Source: Bradyrhizobium sp. AZCC 1721
Lineage (GTDB): Bacteria > Pseudomonadota > Alphaproteobacteria > Rhizobiales > Xanthobacteraceae
DNA length: 64,000 bases
Assembly: GCF_036924715.1 (NCBI RefSeq)
Contig: NZ_JAZHSB010000001.1
Location: forward strand, 4,827,001-4,891,000
Direction of reading: 5' to 3'
The notes under the pieces were generated by a model. It had not been told where the DNA came from and ran no database searches. It was given only the letters and a program-made list of their open reading frames with translations. The position numbers and the translations under genes are program-made. This document shows, piece after piece, positions 29,038 to 37,771 of this stretch; the stretch's first letter is position 1, and each line of letters starts with the position of its first letter.

Positions 29038-29499
29038 ATGCCTTCTGAAACCAAAGACATGTCTCCTGAAACCAAAGAACTTCTCAAGTCGACCTGGGCA
29101 AAGGTGGTTCCGATCAGCGATATCGCGGCTGGTTTGTTCTATGAGAGACTGTTCACGCTCGATCCATCGCTGCAGCGATTGTTCAAGGATGCAGATATGA
29201 AAGAGCAGCGCCGGAAGCTGGTCCAGGCATTGAGTGCCGTGATCAACAGTGTCGATGACTTGCCGTCGTTGGTACCGACGCTAGAGATCCTCGGGCGAAA
29301 CCATATTCGGTATGGCGTAGAGGATCGGCATTACGACACGGTTAGTGCAGCCTTGCTATGGACCCTAGAGCAGGGTTTGAAAGAGGCTTGGACGCCAGCG
29401 GCGAAGTCGGCCTGGGTGGTGGCATATAGCACCGTGTCCGGCGTCATGCGTGATGCGGCAGCCGCATCGCGAGAGAACGCGACCGCACAGGCAATCTGA
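29038..29499 (+). CDS. Single-domain bacterial globin
   Basis: The 153-residue protein is a globin of the bacterial (Vitreoscilla/flavohaemoglobin-like) class. Helix A/B and the conserved aromatic patch appear as LLKSTWAKVVPISDIAAGLF and YERLFTLDPS. The proximal histidine is in LGRNHIRYGVEDRHYDTVSA, the F-helix pattern. No FAD/NAD reductase domain follows, so it would bind O2 or NO and need a separate reductase. The N-terminus has a short near-repeat (SETKDM, PETKEL). The gene stands alone. Confidence 0.88.
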   Translation: MPSETKDMSPETKELLKSTWAKVVPISDIAAGLFYERLFTLDPSLQRLFKDADMKEQRRKLVQALSAVINSVDDLPSLVPTLEILGRNHIRYGVEDRHYDTVSAALLWTLEQGLKEAWTPAAKSAWVVAYSTVSGVMRDAAAASRENATAQAI

Positions 29500-29620
29500 A
29501 TCTGGCATGTCGCCTCTTGGCCCAAAGGCGGTATGCATCAACGTTGGTTTGACAATCAATGTTGGCTTGATAATCGCCTTCCGAGAGTAAAGCGGACCTG
29601 ACTTAATTACGAGTACATGC

Positions 29621-30232
29621 CTAGTAGCGGCGGCCGCCGACGGCGAACGACGAAGCGCCGGGCAGCGAGTTGAACTCGCTGTCGATCCGGCCCGACTGCT
29701 GGACGTAGCCGACGCCGAGCGACAGGCTGAGATTCGACGTCGCCTGGAATTCGACGCCGGCATTCACGCTGGAGATCGGCAGCGTGCCCGACTTGGAGTC
29801 GAATGGCGCGAACGGGCCGCCGATGCCGGTATTGTATTTCAGCGTGTCGAACCCGGCATAGAAGGTGACGGGCAAGCCGCTGTTCTTCAAGCTGTAGCCG
29901 AACTGCACGCCTTCGCTATAGAGCGAGCCGAAACCGCCGAACGCACTCTGGCTGAGACCGCTGAGGCCCATGCTGCTGCGCTGGCTGCCGACAAAAAAGC
30001 CGTTCGAAAAATTGTACCGCGCGTAGGACGAGCCGTTTCCGACGTCGCGAAAGTCGAAGCTCGGAAAATTGCCGTAAGCGTTCGGACTTTCGCCCGCCTC
30101 CCCGCTGAAACCCATCGGCCAGCCCGGGATCCAGTAATTCACCGGCGAGGCCTGGGCGTGAGCGGCGCGCGCCCCAAGGCACAGCGTCGCTGCGACCAAT
30201 ACGAGACCGAATTTGCGTGAAAACATCGACAT
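29621..30232 (-). CDS. Outer-membrane beta-barrel protein
   Basis: The 203-residue protein has a signal peptide (KFGLVLVAATLCLGARAAHA) and then alternating amphipathic strands rich in Gly, Ser, Tyr and Phe, such as SSYARYNFSNGFFVG and LSLSLGVGYVQQSG. This fits a small outer-membrane barrel of the Omp25/OmpA-like porin family found in Bradyrhizobium. The C-terminus ends AVGGRRY rather than with a terminal Phe. No gene partner is evident; function unknown. Confidence 0.7.
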   Translation of the reverse strand: MSMFSRKFGLVLVAATLCLGARAAHAQASPVNYWIPGWPMGFSGEAGESPNAYGNFPSFDFRDVGNGSSYARYNFSNGFFVGSQRSSMGLSGLSQSAFGGFGSLYSEGVQFGYSLKNSGLPVTFYAGFDTLKYNTGIGGPFAPFDSKSGTLPISSVNAGVEFQATSNLSLSLGVGYVQQSGRIDSEFNSLPGASSFAVGGRRY

Positions 30233-30373
30233 CCGCGACCACCCGACTGCGCCGCGATTATATGCAGCGGATATCGGGAACGCCAGAGCGGCGCGGTGGC
30301 GGTTCCATCAGGTCGCAGGCCGCGATGTTGCAGTCCGATTCGTAGACTCAGACTGCAACGTCGAATACCGTCC

Positions 30374-31252
30374 TCACGCCGCCTTGGTGGTGAGCTTGGC
30401 CTCCGTCGGCAGCCCTTCCTCGATCGGCAGCGACGGATCGCGCGACCACTCGTTCCAGGAGCCGAAATACATCCGCACATCCTTCACGCCGGCGTTCTTC
30501 AAGGCGAGGAACGTGTTCGAGGCGCGCGCGCCCTTGAAGCAGTAGAGATAGACCGGCGTATTCTGCGTGATGCCGACGGTGGCGCATTCCGCCAAAATCT
30601 CGTTCTTGGACTTGAAGCGCGGTCCTTCCGCGGTCGGCTTCATCATGCGGTACCATTCGAGCCAGACCGCGCCGGGGATGCGTCCCTTGCGCGGGCAGAA
30701 ATCCTTCCCATACGGAGAAGAGCTTTCGCCGATCCATTCGTCGATGTCGCGCACATCGAGCAAGGCGATACCGGGCTTGTCGACGGCGGCCAGCATGGTC
30801 TTGGCATCGATCAGGACGTCGCCCGCTTCAGGCAGAACCGAGAACGACGCCTTCACCGGCGACGGCACCTCCGTCGTGACAGGCAGGCCCGCCGCTGCCC
30901 AGGCATCAAAGCCGCCATGCAGCACCTTGACCTTGGGATAGCCGAGCATGGTCAGCAGATAGTAGCCGCGGCAGGACTGCCCGAAGCCGGAATTCATCGA
31001 CTGCTCGTAGATGACCGCGGTCTCCTTGCCCGAAAGCCCGGCGGCGCCGAACGCATCGGCGAATTTCGTCTTCAGTTCGTGAATACCTTCCGGCGTCGAG
31101 GTCGCGAGATAGGTGAAGATTTCATGGACGTTGACGGCGTTCGGGAGATGCCCCGCGCCGTAGCCTTCCGGATTGCGGGTGTCGATGACGACACACGGCT
31201 CTTGCTTGAGGAATTCCGCGAGTTCGCCGGCAGTAATCAGAACGTCCGTCAT
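30374..31252 (-). CDS. Rhodanese-type sulfurtransferase, two domains
   Basis: The 292-residue protein has two rhodanese domains. The N-terminal one (EPCVVIDTRNPEGYGAGHLP) lacks a catalytic cysteine in the loop position; the C-terminal one carries the active-site loop YCFKGARAS with the persulfide-forming cysteine. It transfers sulfane sulfur from thiosulfate or 3-mercaptopyruvate to a thiophilic acceptor. ATG 31252 (MTDVLITAGE) is preferred; the upstream open part overlaps the previous gene. It is the third gene of the OsmC / acyl-CoA-dehydrogenase-like / sulfurtransferase set, which suggests sulfur or thiol handling. Confidence 0.88.
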   Translation of the reverse strand: MTDVLITAGELAEFLKQEPCVVIDTRNPEGYGAGHLPNAVNVHEIFTYLATSTPEGIHELKTKFADAFGAAGLSGKETAVIYEQSMNSGFGQSCRGYYLLTMLGYPKVKVLHGGFDAWAAAGLPVTTEVPSPVKASFSVLPEAGDVLIDAKTMLAAVDKPGIALLDVRDIDEWIGESSSPYGKDFCPRKGRIPGAVWLEWYRMMKPTAEGPRFKSKNEILAECATVGITQNTPVYLYCFKGARASNTFLALKNAGVKDVRMYFGSWNEWSRDPSLPIEEGLPTEAKLTTKAA

Positions 31253-31302
31253 GGCAGGCCTCTCCTGTTTCGTGGTTGCGGTTGGAATCGATCGGAAATC
31301 CC

Positions 31303-32427
31303 TTAGTGCTCGTCGCCGGCCAGCATCTTGCGCAACTGCTTGGTGGCGGGCGTGACGATGGCGACGAAATAGGCTTCGCGCAGCCGCCGCTGGGCGCGGT
31401 GGCTCTTCAAATAGCCGCGCGCGCCGCAATGGAGCATCGCGGCATGCGCAGCCGCGACGCTGGCGTCGCCGGCGCGCAGCCGCAGCGCAATGACGCGGCG
31501 CCAGTAGCTATCGTCGGAATTGTAGGGGTCGCGCGCCAGCGCCATCGTCTCCTTCTCGAACTCGGCATGGAGTTCGCGGAATTGAGTAGGCTGTTGCGGC
31601 AAATAGCGGTTGATATGGCTCAAGGGCGCGTCGACCTCGTCCATGATCTGGATGCAATCCTTGATCAGGCCGAGCGCCATGCCGGCCTGCAGCAGGATGA
31701 AACCGGCACGGATTTTCTTCACGAACGGTCCCGCCGGTTCGGCAAGGATCAGTTCATCCGGCACGAAGACATCCCGAAACTGTACCGCATAGGTGCCGGT
31801 GCCTTCCATCGCGAGAAATGGTTTGCATGGCTGCAGCGTGATCGCGGGATCGGAGCAATCGGCAAGGAACATCACGATGCCGCCGCCCTCGTCCTCGCGC
31901 TCGAAGATGGTGCCGAAGAAATGATCGGGACCGAGGTTCGACACCCAGGGCAGCGCGCCGCGCACGACGTAACCGCCCTCGACCTTGCGTCCCCTGAGTT
32001 TGAGTTTCTCGATACCGAAGAAGCTCTTCATCGGGTTGGAGAGCCCGGTGCCGCCAAGAATCTCGCCGCTGGCAAACTTGCCGGCGAATTTGGCAACGAG
32101 TTCTGGATTGTTTGAATTCGAGGCGTACCAGACCAGCGTGTTCTGGCACCACGCCATGAAGGCGGTGGCGCCGCAGACCTCGCCGAGCACCGCGATCGAT
32201 TGAATGGCGCAGCGCAGGTCCGCCATGCCATCCGCTGGCCGGTGGCTGCCCCACGCGCCGACGTGCCCGAGACGCCGCAGCAACGCATCCGGATAGACGG
32301 TGCCCTCGTCGATGGCCGCGGCCTGGGGTGCGAGTTCTCTACGCGCAATCGCCGCGACCTGATCCACGATCGATGCCGCGGGAAGATTTTCGGCAACTGC
32401 GAGCCGCGATACCGCCACCGAACCCAT
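31303..32427 (-). CDS. Acyl-CoA dehydrogenase family flavoprotein
   Basis: The 374-residue protein has the acyl-CoA dehydrogenase fold: an N-terminal helical part, a middle beta domain (GGTGLSNPMKSFFGIEKLKL then GGYVVRGALPWVSNLG) and a C-terminal four-helix bundle. It lacks an obvious catalytic-base region of a beta-oxidation enzyme, so it may be a DszC/monooxygenase-like or other flavin enzyme. It lies between an OsmC-type peroxidase gene and a sulfurtransferase gene on the same strand, which points to organosulfur or thiol metabolism; that link is inference. The frame 32028-32741 is a shadow. Confidence 0.8.
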   Translation of the reverse strand: MGSVAVSRLAVAENLPAASIVDQVAAIARRELAPQAAAIDEGTVYPDALLRRLGHVGAWGSHRPADGMADLRCAIQSIAVLGEVCGATAFMAWCQNTLVWYASNSNNPELVAKFAGKFASGEILGGTGLSNPMKSFFGIEKLKLRGRKVEGGYVVRGALPWVSNLGPDHFFGTIFEREDEGGGIVMFLADCSDPAITLQPCKPFLAMEGTGTYAVQFRDVFVPDELILAEPAGPFVKKIRAGFILLQAGMALGLIKDCIQIMDEVDAPLSHINRYLPQQPTQFRELHAEFEKETMALARDPYNSDDSYWRRVIALRLRAGDASVAAAHAAMLHCGARGYLKSHRAQRRLREAYFVAIVTPATKQLRKMLAGDEH

Positions 32428-32466
32428 GAGAACCTCCGCACCCCAGTGCTTGCTTGTTGCGACTGC

Positions 32467-33012
32467 TTATGCGCTGACGTCGAGATTGACCGGCCGCGTA
32501 AAGGTGTTGGCGACCGGCGACCATTTCTTGACATGGGCGACCAGCGCATCGATCTCGCTCTTCGGAATGCCCTCGCATTCCATGTCGACCTTGACGCGCA
32601 CATCGGTGAAGCCGACCGGCTTTTCGCTGACGTCGCCGGTGCCCCACACCGCCGTGATATTGAGGTCGCCTTCGAGCTCGAGTTCGAGCTTGTTGACGAT
32701 CCAGCCACGATGCACGGCGTTGGCGTGCAGGCCGACCGCAAGGCACGAGCCGAGCGCGGCGAGCGAGGCTTCGGAAGGATTCGGCGCGGTGTCGTCGCCG
32801 AGCAAGCCCGGCGGTTCGTCGACGATGTAGGGCGCGAGGTTGCGGATGTAGTTGGCGTGACGGAACTTGCCCTCCGCCACCGTCTTGCACTTCAAGGTCT
32901 TGATGACCTTCGGATTGGCCTTGCCGTTGGCGATGAGCTGCTCGAGCCCGTTTTTGTCGATCGGGGCCAGGCAGCCCGTGAGCACCGTTTTTTGAGCGAC
33001 CGCGGTCATCAT
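32467..33012 (-). CDS. OsmC family protein
   Basis: The 181-residue protein is an OsmC/Ohr-superfamily member, thiol-based peroxidases that reduce organic hydroperoxides. The conserved central cysteine lies in ALGSCLAVGLHANAVHRGW, and the strands LELELEGDLNITAVWGTG follow. The second catalytic cysteine of classical Ohr is not evident at the usual N-terminal position, so the activity may differ. It is the first gene of a three-gene minus-strand set and is divergent from a TetR gene 224 bases away, its probable regulator. Confidence 0.85.
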   Translation of the reverse strand: MMTAVAQKTVLTGCLAPIDKNGLEQLIANGKANPKVIKTLKCKTVAEGKFRHANYIRNLAPYIVDEPPGLLGDDTAPNPSEASLAALGSCLAVGLHANAVHRGWIVNKLELELEGDLNITAVWGTGDVSEKPVGFTDVRVKVDMECEGIPKSEIDALVAHVKKWSPVANTFTRPVNLDVSA

Positions 33013-33034
33013 TTCTCTCCCTAGGGTTTGGATA

Positions 33035-33100
33035 CCGAACGTTCTGTTTCCTGCATGAAGCGTGCCAGATCAGGCCGAAATCAAAAGCCGAACGTCTCTC
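33035..33100. promoter_or_regulatory. Candidate TetR operator pair between OsmC and TetR genes
   Basis: Two related sequences lie in the divergent intergene: ACCGAACGTTCTGT around 33034-33047, with the 8-base palindrome GAACGTTC at 33037-33044, and GCCGAACGTCTCTC around 33087-33100. Both share CCGAACGT. They lie close upstream of the OsmC start, where a repressor could act. The assignment rests only on position and similarity. Confidence 0.35.
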
Positions 33101-33236
33101 GTCGCTTAGTGTGCCTGCCCGGAAATTGGTCAGCGCCGTGCTGCACAGGCGCGAAGCAATTGCCGCGTGCTTGCGATTATTTTCGGCGCAAAGATGCGGC
33201 TTGATGATTGCGCCGAGCTCCGATTAACTGCGGCGC

Positions 33237-33896
33237 ATGGGCAAATCAGTTTCCAAGCGGAAAGCTGTCGCGGCGTCGGCCGCAGGCGACGAGGAATCCG
33301 CGCGCGGCCGCCTGCTCAATGCGGCGACGCATCTGTTCTGCAAGAACGGCATCAACGCCACCGGCATCGACGCGATCATCGACGAGGCCGGCACCGCCAA
33401 GACCACACTCTACAAATTGTTCGGCTCGAAGACCAACCTCGTCAACGCCGTGCTGGAAAGCGAAGGCAAGGCCTGGCGTGAATGGTTCATCGGCGCGATG
33501 GAGGATGGCGGCGGCGATGCGCAGGCGAAACTGAAGCGGATTTTTCCGGCGCTGAAGCGCTGGTTTGCCGAGGAGCGCTTCTACGGCTGCCCCTTCATCA
33601 ATGCGGTCGCCGAGCACGACAAGGAAGCCAAACAGTTCCGCAACATCGCGCTGCGCCACAAAAAGGTGGTGCTGGCGCACATCGAAAAGCTCGCAAGTGA
33701 AATGGGTGCGTCTGAGCCGCAGGTGCTGGCCCATCAACTCGCGCTGTTAATAGACGGCGCCATCGTCGCCGCCATGGTCACGCGCGATCCCGCCGTCGCG
33801 GATACCGCGGGGCTTGCGGCGGGCTCGCTGTTTGGGCCGTCGAAGGTGAAGAAGCCGAAGCGCGCGGGTAACCCTGCGGAGCTTGTCGCCGTCTGA
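33237..33896 (+). CDS. TetR/AcrR family transcriptional regulator
   Basis: The 219-residue protein has the TetR layout. After a basic leader, the helix-turn-helix region reads GRLLNAATHLFCKNGINATG and then IDEAGTAKTTLYKLFGSKTN. The C-terminal ligand domain follows, with RIFPALKRWFAEERFYGCPF, a cysteine-containing segment typical of one TetR subgroup. The tail is basic (KVKKPKRAG). It is divergent from the OsmC operon and probably represses it. The ligand is unknown; a reactive thiol or electrophile would fit the operon. Confidence 0.9.
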   Translation: MGKSVSKRKAVAASAAGDEESARGRLLNAATHLFCKNGINATGIDAIIDEAGTAKTTLYKLFGSKTNLVNAVLESEGKAWREWFIGAMEDGGGDAQAKLKRIFPALKRWFAEERFYGCPFINAVAEHDKEAKQFRNIALRHKKVVLAHIEKLASEMGASEPQVLAHQLALLIDGAIVAAMVTRDPAVADTAGLAAGSLFGPSKVKKPKRAGNPAELVAV

Positions 33897-34197
33897 GGCA
33901 GGCTAGGGCGCTAATCATAGTCCGCTCTTGGAGCTAAAGCACATATGCGTTGGTCATGCCAGAATTGCGCCTTTTGACCCTGAGCAGACCTAGGCCAGAT
34001 TGAAATCCCGCACCGCAGCGGGCCCTTCTCCCTTTTACCCGCCAATGAAGTGGTCTAGGCTTCTCGGCGAGCTGCCTTGAAGCGGGAGGTGCCGAGTTCT
34101 TCGCAGGTAAACGGGCAGCGATAGTGCCGTTCGGCCGGCATATTTCTGCGTGAGCCAGGCTTTTTTAGGGCTCAATCAAACAGCGCGGAGATCACTC
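33897..34197. other. 301-bp intergenic stretch, no gene seen
   Basis: No coding frame with conserved features is seen. Fragments such as CCTTTTGACCCTGAGCAGAC near 33975 look like degenerate remnants of coding or repeat DNA. The promoter of the DUF1330 gene is expected near its right end; an ordinary GGAG site (GCGGAGATCACTC) precedes the ATG at 34198. Confidence 0.5.
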
Positions 34198-34602
34198 ATG
34201 AATACGAGATACAAGATGGGGTTGGCCATGGTGGCCGGCCTTGCACTCGGTGCTGCGGCGGTCCAGGGGCTGCACGCGCAAGGGAAGCCGCCCGTGTACT
34301 TCGTCGCGGAAGTCGACGTGATGGATCAGGAGGCCTATGGCAAGGAATATGCCCCGAAAGCGCAGGCCCTCATCAAGTCACACGGCGGCAAATTTCTTGC
34401 CATTGGAGGAATCGCTGGCGCAAACGCGAAACAAATAACTGGATTTGATGGCCAAACACCAAAGCGCGCCGTCGTCCAAGTCTGGGACAACATGGAAAAA
34501 CTCCAAGCTTGGCGCAATGATCCAGAGTACAAGAAGCTACGAGAGGTCGGCGACAAATACGCGAAATTCCGCTCCTTCGCCATCGAGGGCACGCCACAAT
34601 AG
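34198..34602 (+). CDS. Exported DUF1330 domain protein
   Basis: The 134-residue protein has a signal peptide (MGLAMVAGLALGAAAVQGLH ending AQG) and one DUF1330 (PF07045) domain, a dimeric ferredoxin-like fold. Family segments are PVYFVAEVDVMDQEAYGKEY, the KFLAIGG core and RAVVQVWDNMEKLQAWRNDP. The family has no assigned reaction. Start ATG 34198 gives the signal peptide its proper N-terminus. The gene stands alone between degenerate intergenic stretches. Confidence 0.88.
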   Translation: MNTRYKMGLAMVAGLALGAAAVQGLHAQGKPPVYFVAEVDVMDQEAYGKEYAPKAQALIKSHGGKFLAIGGIAGANAKQITGFDGQTPKRAVVQVWDNMEKLQAWRNDPEYKKLREVGDKYAKFRSFAIEGTPQ

Positions 34603-34861
34603 CGGACGCCCCATCACCGGAGTCGAGGGGCCGCCAGGCATCGGCGGCCTCTTCGTCATTGGAGAACCCAGGACCGCAAAACGCGGGGCTTGATGCCCCA
34701 CTGCATATTCAGCAACTCGCCGAGGTGCTGGATCGAGTGAGGATCTTTGCTGCTGTGCAGGAGTTCCGTAGTTGGCACAAAGCAGACTGCTGAAGGCCAA
34801 TCTTGGCTGTCCCCTTACCGATGGTAAAGCGACATCGCCAAATCCATTGGTCGTCCTGGTT

Positions 34862-35665
34862 TTATGAGTACACGAGCGACGCGGGCGCCGTGACGATCAG
34901 GCTGCGCGCCAGCACCACCCCGCCGGCCACAATCAGGCCCACACCTGCGATGCGGCTGAGCCATGGGCTGCGGGCCACCAGTTTCTCGAAGGCGACATAG
35001 ATCGCCGCCGCCGCGATCCACACCAGGTTCATCACGCCGGCAACGAACAGCAGCGCCATCAGGAACCAGCAGCAGCCGACACAGTAGCTGCCGTGCCGAA
35101 AGCCCATGCGCAACGCGCCCATGGCGCCCGGTTGCCAATAGCGGCTGAGGAAGAACACCGGGCTCTGGCAGTAGCGCAGGCACGCGCGCTTGACCGGCGT
35201 GAGCTGATAGAGCCCGGCGGCAAGCAGGATGATCCCGGCGAGCATGCTGCTGGTGGTCGCCATCATGCCGGACAGCAGCCCGGCCTGGTCGAGTGCCCAC
35301 TGCACCGCGACCGCGGCGAGGCTAAAGGCGGCCCATATCAGGAGATAGCCGGCGAGAAAGAGCCAGCTCGTGAAGACGGGATTTTCGATCGCCTGCCTGC
35401 GCTTGATTGCCGTAAACAGCAGCACCATCGGCGCGGCGCTCGGCACCATCATCGCGATCATCATCACCCACCACATCGCGAACATCAGCGCGGCCTGCGA
35501 GGGCGACCATGGCTCGGGGTCCATCGGCATGTCGGCCATGCTCATGTCGATGCCGGCGCCGGCGACCAGGTAGCCCCAGGCGAAGGCAACCACGGCAGCC
35601 ATGCCGAAAGCCACGATCAGGCGATCGTGGCGCAAGGTCTGTTCAAGCGCAGAGGTCCCGGACAT
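34862..35665 (-). CDS. DUF2182 integral membrane protein
   Basis: The 267-residue protein belongs to DUF2182 (PF09948), predicted metal-binding membrane proteins. It has about seven hydrophobic helices. MWWVMMIAMMVPSAAPMVLL is the family's Met-rich signature, preceded by the Met/Asp-rich segment DMSMADMPMDPEPW. A cluster of Cys appears in GSYCVGCCWFLMALLFVAGV. ATG 35665 (MSGTSALEQ) is chosen because the upstream part is unconserved. It follows the DUF1326 gene at a 49-base gap; these two families are regularly paired, suggesting a common metal- or sulfur-related membrane function. Confidence 0.88.
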   Translation of the reverse strand: MSGTSALEQTLRHDRLIVAFGMAAVVAFAWGYLVAGAGIDMSMADMPMDPEPWSPSQAALMFAMWWVMMIAMMVPSAAPMVLLFTAIKRRQAIENPVFTSWLFLAGYLLIWAAFSLAAVAVQWALDQAGLLSGMMATTSSMLAGIILLAAGLYQLTPVKRACLRYCQSPVFFLSRYWQPGAMGALRMGFRHGSYCVGCCWFLMALLFVAGVMNLVWIAAAAIYVAFEKLVARSPWLSRIAGVGLIVAGGVVLARSLIVTAPASLVYS

Positions 35666-35714
35666 GGACTTAACCTCCGCCACGGAAACGGCACGTCGAA
35701 AGGTGCCTACAGCG

Positions 35715-36347
35715 CTAGGCCGCGACACCTTCCGGCGTCTGGACCACGTTGGCCAGCGAGCTGTGTGTGCCTTCGGTGTCGAACCTGATGGCGCCGGTCG
35801 AGCGGATGTTGGACGAGGCGACCTCCGCAGCCTTGTGTTCGAAGCCCTCGGGCATTACGACCTGGATGCGGTGGGGTTCTCCGGTCACCGGATTCTTGAT
35901 CGGCTCGACCTCGGTCTCAAGCACGCCCTTGGCCACCATGCGCGCGACGCGTCCATCCTTGTCGAATGAAAACTCGATCGGCACAAACAACGGCTCATGC
36001 ATTTTGGTCACGATCAGGCTGAGAATCTGGAACAGCGTGCCTTCGGCGGAGTTCTGGCCCGACATGATCTTGAAAAGCGCGTCGCGTTGTTCGGGTGTGG
36101 CGCGCTCGTCGATGATCGGCTGTAGCTGGCCGTTGCCCTCATGCAGCGCACCCGGAAAATGAACGGTCGCCGCGAAAACCAGGCCGTCGAGTTTCGTCTT
36201 TTCGAAATGCCCCTTGGTGATCCTCATGCCGACCAGGCCCTTGCAATAGCCGTGGGTCGGCCGCGCGTTGAAATCGCACGGACAGCCAAACGCGCAATTG
36301 CAGTTCTTGATCCATTCGCCTTCGAGACGCCAGTCAGATGTAGCCAT
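35715..36347 (-). CDS. DUF1326 domain protein
   Basis: The 210-residue protein belongs to DUF1326 (PF07040). The N-terminal Cys cluster EWIKNCNCAFGCPCDFNARP is the family signature and could bind metal. The rest is mainly beta strands (HRIQVVMPEGFEHKAAEVAS). ATG 36347 is followed by this signature; the longer open frame up to 36845 is antisense noise. It lies upstream of the DUF2182 gene on the same strand. No activity is established for either family. Confidence 0.88.
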   Translation of the reverse strand: MATSDWRLEGEWIKNCNCAFGCPCDFNARPTHGYCKGLVGMRITKGHFEKTKLDGLVFAATVHFPGALHEGNGQLQPIIDERATPEQRDALFKIMSGQNSAEGTLFQILSLIVTKMHEPLFVPIEFSFDKDGRVARMVAKGVLETEVEPIKNPVTGEPHRIQVVMPEGFEHKAAEVASSNIRSTGAIRFDTEGTHSSLANVVQTPEGVAA

Positions 36348-36546
36348 CGCACACCTCCGATTTGCGTTGTCGATTGGACTGCAGTCGCTTGAGTGCGAGC
36401 TTACCTCGTTTGTGCCGCAAGGGACAGTGACCGGGCGGGCAAAGCCACCGGGTCGCGCGAATGTGCGCCCAGCGACGAGGCAAGGGTGCTCGCGGAGTGA
36501 TGACAGGCTCTGTGCCCACCATTCAGGACAACGGTGCGGGACGGAT

Positions 36547-36582
36547 GGTGGGCACGGCGCTAGCGCGCCTTTGCCCACCCTA
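36547..36582. repeat. Palindromic repeat, family E (copy 1), overlapping the trmJ 3' end
   Basis: GGTGGGCACGGCGC and GCGCCTTTGCCCACC form the arms of an imperfect hairpin around CTAGC. The stop codon of the TrmJ-DUF559 gene (36560-36562) is within it. A close relative (GGTGGGCAAAGGCGCCCTTG) is at 61513-61546. Confidence 0.7.
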
Positions 36583-37771
36583 CCATTTTTTCCAGCCGCT
36601 CCAGCTCGGTCGCCAGATCCCGCTCGACATCGGCAACCCGCATCTCGATCACGCGGTAATCCCGTGCCTCCAGCCACGCCTTCCGCCCGGCGCGGTCGGC
36701 GACAATTGTTTCCGTCTCGTTCGGGTTGACCAGTTCGATCGCCAGGCGATGCACGAAGGAAACGAAGTCCGGAATGTGGCGCCCGACCGGGGTCTGGCGC
36801 TTGAACTGGCCGGCGAAGCGGCGGTCGCGGGTCAAGGCCTGCCATAAGATCCGCTCGGCATCGGTCGGGTTGCGCCGAAGCAGCCGTGCCAGGCCGCGCA
36901 CGGTAGAGCTGTCGCCAGGCACCGCCGGCCCCTGCCCATGCTCGGCCAACAGCGCCCGCAGCCTTGTCGCCTGTTCACCGTCCAGCACGCCACCCTTGGC
37001 CGGTCCCTTGCGTCCCTCGGCGATTGCCATCACCACGCCGTGCAGGGTGTGCATGTCCTGCTTGGTCGGGTCCATCCGGGTGAAAATATTGCGCAGGTTG
37101 ACCAGCATGGTTTCGCGCTTCTCGCGCGGGCGAAGGAATTCGACCTTGTCGAGTTCCCGAACCAGATTGTCGAAGAAGGCCTGCATCTGGTGCTGCGAGG
37201 CCGGCTCGGAGCGTTCCGGCATCGCGAACGGCAGGGTGCCGCCGGTCGACAGCTTGAACCACTCGTAGCCGATCAGCAGCACCGCCTGCGCCAGATTGAG
37301 CGAGGCGAAGCCGGGATTGACCGGAAAGGTGATGATCCGGTTGGCGAGCGCCACCTCCTCGTTCTGCAGGCCATACCGCTCGCGGCCGAACAGGATGCCG
37401 GCCCCACCGCCACTTCCGACATGAGCCACGATCTCAGCCGCCGCTTGCGCCGGCGCGACCACCGGCTTGGCCTGGTCATGCGCGCGGGCGGTGGTCGCGA
37501 ACAGCAGTGTGAGATCGGCAACCGCCTGCTCCACCGTGTCGAACAACTGCGCCTGTTCCAAAATCTGGTCCGCGCCGGCCGCCGCCCGTTGCGCCGCGAT
37601 GTTCGGCCAGCCGTCGCGCGGATTGACGATCCGCAGGCGCGACAGCGCAAAATTGCCCATCGCCCGCGCGGCCATGCCGATATTCTCGCCGAGCTGCGGC
37701 TCGACGAGGATCACAATGGGTCCGGCTAAGTCCAACCCAGACTTGGTTTTATCGGTGCCCGAACCGGACAT
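36560..37771 (-). CDS. tRNA 2'-O-methyltransferase TrmJ fused to a DUF559 nuclease-like domain
   Basis: The 403-residue protein joins two domains. Residues 15-255 are a SpoU/TrmH-type methyltransferase of the TrmJ family (PIVILVEPQLGENIGMAARA, then ILFGRERYGLQNEEVALANR with the knot motif PGFASLNLAQAVLL), which methylates ribose 32 of tRNA. Residues about 285-400 are a DUF559 domain (ARLLRRNPTDAERILWQALT, KFRRQ-like FKRQTPVGRHIPDFVSFVHR and LAIELVNPNETETIVAD), a fold related to very-short-patch-repair endonucleases. The last residues and stop lie in a palindromic repeat. The DUF559 IELDG-type motif is IELVNP here, so nuclease residues may be altered. Confidence 0.87.
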   Translation of the reverse strand: MSGSGTDKTKSGLDLAGPIVILVEPQLGENIGMAARAMGNFALSRLRIVNPRDGWPNIAAQRAAAGADQILEQAQLFDTVEQAVADLTLLFATTARAHDQAKPVVAPAQAAAEIVAHVGSGGGAGILFGRERYGLQNEEVALANRIITFPVNPGFASLNLAQAVLLIGYEWFKLSTGGTLPFAMPERSEPASQHQMQAFFDNLVRELDKVEFLRPREKRETMLVNLRNIFTRMDPTKQDMHTLHGVVMAIAEGRKGPAKGGVLDGEQATRLRALLAEHGQGPAVPGDSSTVRGLARLLRRNPTDAERILWQALTRDRRFAGQFKRQTPVGRHIPDFVSFVHRLAIELVNPNETETIVADRAGRKAWLEARDYRVIEMRVADVERDLATELERLEKMVGWAKAR

